From positions 744,001 through 808,000 of the forward strand of contig CAWIIF010000015.1 in NCBI GenBank assembly GCA_963836015.1: 64,000 nt of DNA, given 5' to 3'. This DNA comes from CAWCDJ01 sp963836015 (GTDB taxonomy: Bacteria > Acidobacteriota > Terriglobia > Bryobacterales > Bryobacteraceae). This document shows positions 62,056 to 64,000 of this stretch, one piece after another (the stretch's first letter is position 1; every line of letters begins with the position of its first letter). The position numbers and the translations under genes are program-made. A model generated the notes under the pieces. That model was not told where the DNA came from and made no database searches. It saw only the letters and a list, made by a program, of their open reading frames with translations.

Positions 62056-62298
62056 ATGAGATTGCTCCTGTCCGCATGCCTGTTGGCATTCGCCGCCGCA
62101 GCCCAGACCGCCGGCAAAGACATGAAGGACGCCGGCCACGAGGTTAAGGAAGCCACCAAAGATACGGGCAAGGCGGTCAAGCACGCCGCTAAAACGACCG
62201 GCCACAAGGTGAAGCGCGGAAGCAAGAAGGCCGTTCACAAATCGGCCAGCGCCACCGAAAAGGAGGCTGCCAAGGTTAAGAAGAAAACCGATCAGTGA
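62056..62298 (+). CDS. Small exported Lys/Ala-rich repeat protein
   Basis: An 80-residue protein: signal peptide MRLLLSACLLAFAAAAQT followed by a highly charged, repetitive Lys/Ala/His-rich mature part (KDMKDAGHEVKEATKDTGKAVKHAAKTTGHKVKRGSKKAVHK ...). It resembles LEA-like and histone-H1-like disordered stress proteins. An in-frame ATG at 62029 adds MKFIIPGTA. The upstream -24/-12 motif would start transcription at about 62027, which favours 62056. Confidence 0.7.
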   Translation: MRLLLSACLLAFAAAAQTAGKDMKDAGHEVKEATKDTGKAVKHAAKTTGHKVKRGSKKAVHKSASATEKEAAKVKKKTDQ

Positions 62299-62405
62299 TG
62301 GTGGCCCGGGAAGCGCGCTTTTGCTGACTTTCGTTATGGTGAAATCTCATAAAAACATGCGATATTAAGTAAGGAATCGACATTAGCCTCGCGTCGGAAG
62401 GTCAT

Positions 62406-63056
62406 TTGAAGAAGCTTCTGGTGGTTTGTTCTATTTCAAGTTTTCTGTTCCTCGCCCACACTTCGCAACTGGCCCTGATCGTCTTGAACGCCGCCAGTCT
62501 GGGAACCGGCCGGCTTCCAACCGACTGGCAGATTAAGGTGAATCACGGCCGGCCCGATTTTTCGGTGTGTAAGGATGGCGATGAGCCTTGTGTCCGGCTC
62601 AAGAGCGTACGCGCTTCCTTCGCCCTGGAGCGCGGGGTGGATGTCGATCCGTCGCAGATGCCCTACCTTTCCTGGCGCTGGAAAGTCACTCAACTTCCCA
62701 CGGGTGGAGACTTCCGGCGCGCCGCCACGGACGACCAGGCCGCCCAGCTTCTGGTTTTGTTCGCCGATCGTCGGGTAATCACCTACCTTTGGGATAGCAC
62801 CGCGCCGAAGGACACTGCTCAAAGCGCCAGTTCGGTTCCCCTGGTTCACATCTTCGCCATCGTGTGCCGGTCGGGAACCAGCGAGGCGAACCGCTGGATC
62901 GACGAGAACCATAATCTGGCGAGCGATTACCAGCGCGCATTCGGAAAGGCAGCGCCCCGGGTGAAGGGCCTGCGCATCCAGATCAACTCACAGCATACCG
63001 GCACGGTTGCGGAGAGCTACTTCGGAGATGTAGCCTTCCGCAGCAGCCTTCAGTAG
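62406..63056 (+). CDS. DUF3047 exported protein
   Basis: A 216-residue protein with a signal peptide-like N-terminus (KKLLVVCSISSFLFLAHTS). The DUF3047 pattern is visible: LPTDWQIKVNHGRPDFSV, VRLKSVRASFALERGVDVDPSQMPYLSWRWKVTQLP, LLVLFADRRVITYLWDST and KGLRIQINSQHTGTVAESYFGDVAF. Function of this family is unknown. The start is TTG at 62406 with GGAAGG upstream; no in-frame ATG near the start is available. It ends directly before the epimerase ATG. Confidence 0.8.
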   Translation: MKKLLVVCSISSFLFLAHTSQLALIVLNAASLGTGRLPTDWQIKVNHGRPDFSVCKDGDEPCVRLKSVRASFALERGVDVDPSQMPYLSWRWKVTQLPTGGDFRRAATDDQAAQLLVLFADRRVITYLWDSTAPKDTAQSASSVPLVHIFAIVCRSGTSEANRWIDENHNLASDYQRAFGKAAPRVKGLRIQINSQHTGTVAESYFGDVAFRSSLQ

Positions 63057-64000
63057 ATGATCCTGGTCACCGGCGGGACCGGGTTTATCGGCAGCCACCT
63101 GCTCGACCGTCTGAGCTCGGCGGGCGAACCGGTCCGCTGCCTGGTGCGGAAGAAACCGGGCCGCCGCAAGCTGCCCGCGGGCGTCGAGCCGGTGCCCGGC
63201 GATCTGGAGAGCGGAGCGGGGGTGGAGGCTGCGCTCGCGGGCGTAGACCTCGTAATCCACCTGGCGGGAGTGACCAAGGCGCTCACCCCGGGGCAGTACT
63301 ATGCCGGAAACGCCCGGGCGACCGAGACATTGGCGCGTGCGATTGCCGGAAGGTCCGCCCGGCTGCTGCACGTCAGTTCCCTGGCCGCGGCCGGCCCGAG
63401 CCCGGACGGCGTCCCCCTCAAGGAGGATGCTCCGCCTCGCCCGGTCTCCCATTACGGAAAGTCGAAACTCGAAGCCGAGCAGATCGTGCGCAGGCTGGCG
63501 CCGGATGCGATCATTGTTCGTCCCCCGGTGGTTTACGGGCCGCGCGACACCGATGTATTTCAGCTCCTCAAATCGATTTCCCGGGGCCTGGTGCTCGAGA
63601 TCGCAGGCGGCGAGCGCTGGTTCAGCGCCATTTACGTGGAAGACCTGGTTGAGGGATTGATCGTGGCTTCGCAAGAGACCAGAGCCCTCGGCCGTACCTA
63701 CTACCTGGCGAACCGGGAGCCGATATCGTGGACCCGCTTCGGCGAGACGGCGGCTGCTGTGATGCACCGCCATCCACGCATCCTGCGCGTTCCCCTGGGG
63801 TTGGCACGCGCTGCCGGAGCGGCGGCCGAAGCCTGGTCGCGCGTCCGAGGTAGACCCGGCATCATCTCGCGCGAGAAAATTGCGGAAGCGCAGTGCGCGC
63901 ATTGGACCTGCGATCCCGCGCGCGCCGCCGCCGAGCTGGGATTCGAGGCCGGGACTTCGCTTCAAGCCGGTCTGGAGCGAACGCTCGCCTGGTACAAGGA
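63057..64000 (+). CDS. NAD-dependent epimerase/dehydratase, partial
   Basis: The ATG follows the DUF3047 stop without a gap. The extended SDR starts MILVTGGTGFIGSHLLDRL (NAD motif), has DLVIHLAGVTK, LLHVSSLAAAG and the catalytic YGKSK, then RPPVVYGPRDTD and FSAIYVEDLVEGLI. The reading frame stays open to the end of the window (314 codons), so the C-terminus is missing. Relatives act on nucleotide sugars or other polyol substrates. Confidence 0.88.
   Translation, partial: MILVTGGTGFIGSHLLDRLSSAGEPVRCLVRKKPGRRKLPAGVEPVPGDLESGAGVEAALAGVDLVIHLAGVTKALTPGQYYAGNARATETLARAIAGRSARLLHVSSLAAAGPSPDGVPLKEDAPPRPVSHYGKSKLEAEQIVRRLAPDAIIVRPPVVYGPRDTDVFQLLKSISRGLVLEIAGGERWFSAIYVEDLVEGLIVASQETRALGRTYYLANREPISWTRFGETAAAVMHRHPRILRVPLGLARAAGAAAEAWSRVRGRPGIISREKIAEAQCAHWTCDPARAAAELGFEAGTSLQAGLERTLAWYK

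Noticed and set aside
62303..62320. A GG-N10-GC match before the DUF3047 gene
   Set aside because: The -12 element lacks TGC and the region is simple GC-rich sequence; likely chance.

Overview
The window is GC-rich bacterial chromosome that looks like Acidobacteriota, close to Solibacter/Bryobacter. Evidence: two full-length and one decayed ADOP-type (MacB/FtsX-like) permeases without a partner ATPase, a TIGR03435 protein, a BNR/SBBP protein with a TIGR03437-like C-terminus, and an Oar-like outer-membrane receptor with an N-terminal carboxypeptidase-regulatory domain. No rRNA, tRNA, CRISPR array, integrase or insertion sequence was recognised.

Layout. 1-4 kb: an exported BNR/sortilin-like protein (runs off the left edge), a PLP-dependent dehydratase and a small exported protein. 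4-10.8 kb: a stress island with two BON-domain proteins, a PspF-like sigma-54 activator lacking an input domain, a thioredoxin-reductase-like flavoprotein without its CxxC, a quinone-oxidoreductase-like protein, a UBP zinc finger, Hsp20 and an HdeD-like membrane protein. Three genes or operons here have good -24/-12 (sigma-54) motifs. 10.8-15.4 kb: aquaporin, then an aldo/keto reductase, zinc alcohol dehydrogenase and GH29 alpha-L-fucosidase operon. 15.4-26.5 kb: accessory region with two ADOP permeases, a Gln-rich minisatellite protein, broken metal-related remnants, a lipoprotein, greB and an exported protein. 26.5-35.8 kb: TIGR03435 protein, sugar dehydrogenase, sugar isomerase-like protein, ECF sigma/anti-sigma pair, SDR, DDAH-like hydrolase, ADOP pseudogene, metY and a YVTN-propeller lipoprotein. 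35.8-43 kb: SBBP/TIGR03437 protein, feoA-feoB, a GNAT acetyltransferase and two exported proteins. 43-55.2 kb: trpS, then rplA-rplJ-rplL-rpoB-rpoC ending in a strong terminator. 55.2-60.3 kb (minus): an overlapping ECF sigma / long anti-sigma / Oar-like receptor operon. 60.4-64 kb: envelope proteins and an NAD-dependent epimerase running off the right edge.

Most notable points. (1) RpoB carries a Cys-rich insertion of about 60 residues whose first half has the same WEC-x-CG-...-CxxCG spacing as the zinc-binding domain of the adjacent RpoC. (2) A sigma-54 activator sits among stress genes with sigma-54-type promoters. (3) Five GGGG runs lie just after the rplL stop codon, upstream of rpoB. (4) Three genes, including essential rpoC, are interrupted by a single extra G/C in a short homopolymer; this pattern points to sequence error, so they are annotated as continuous CDSs.
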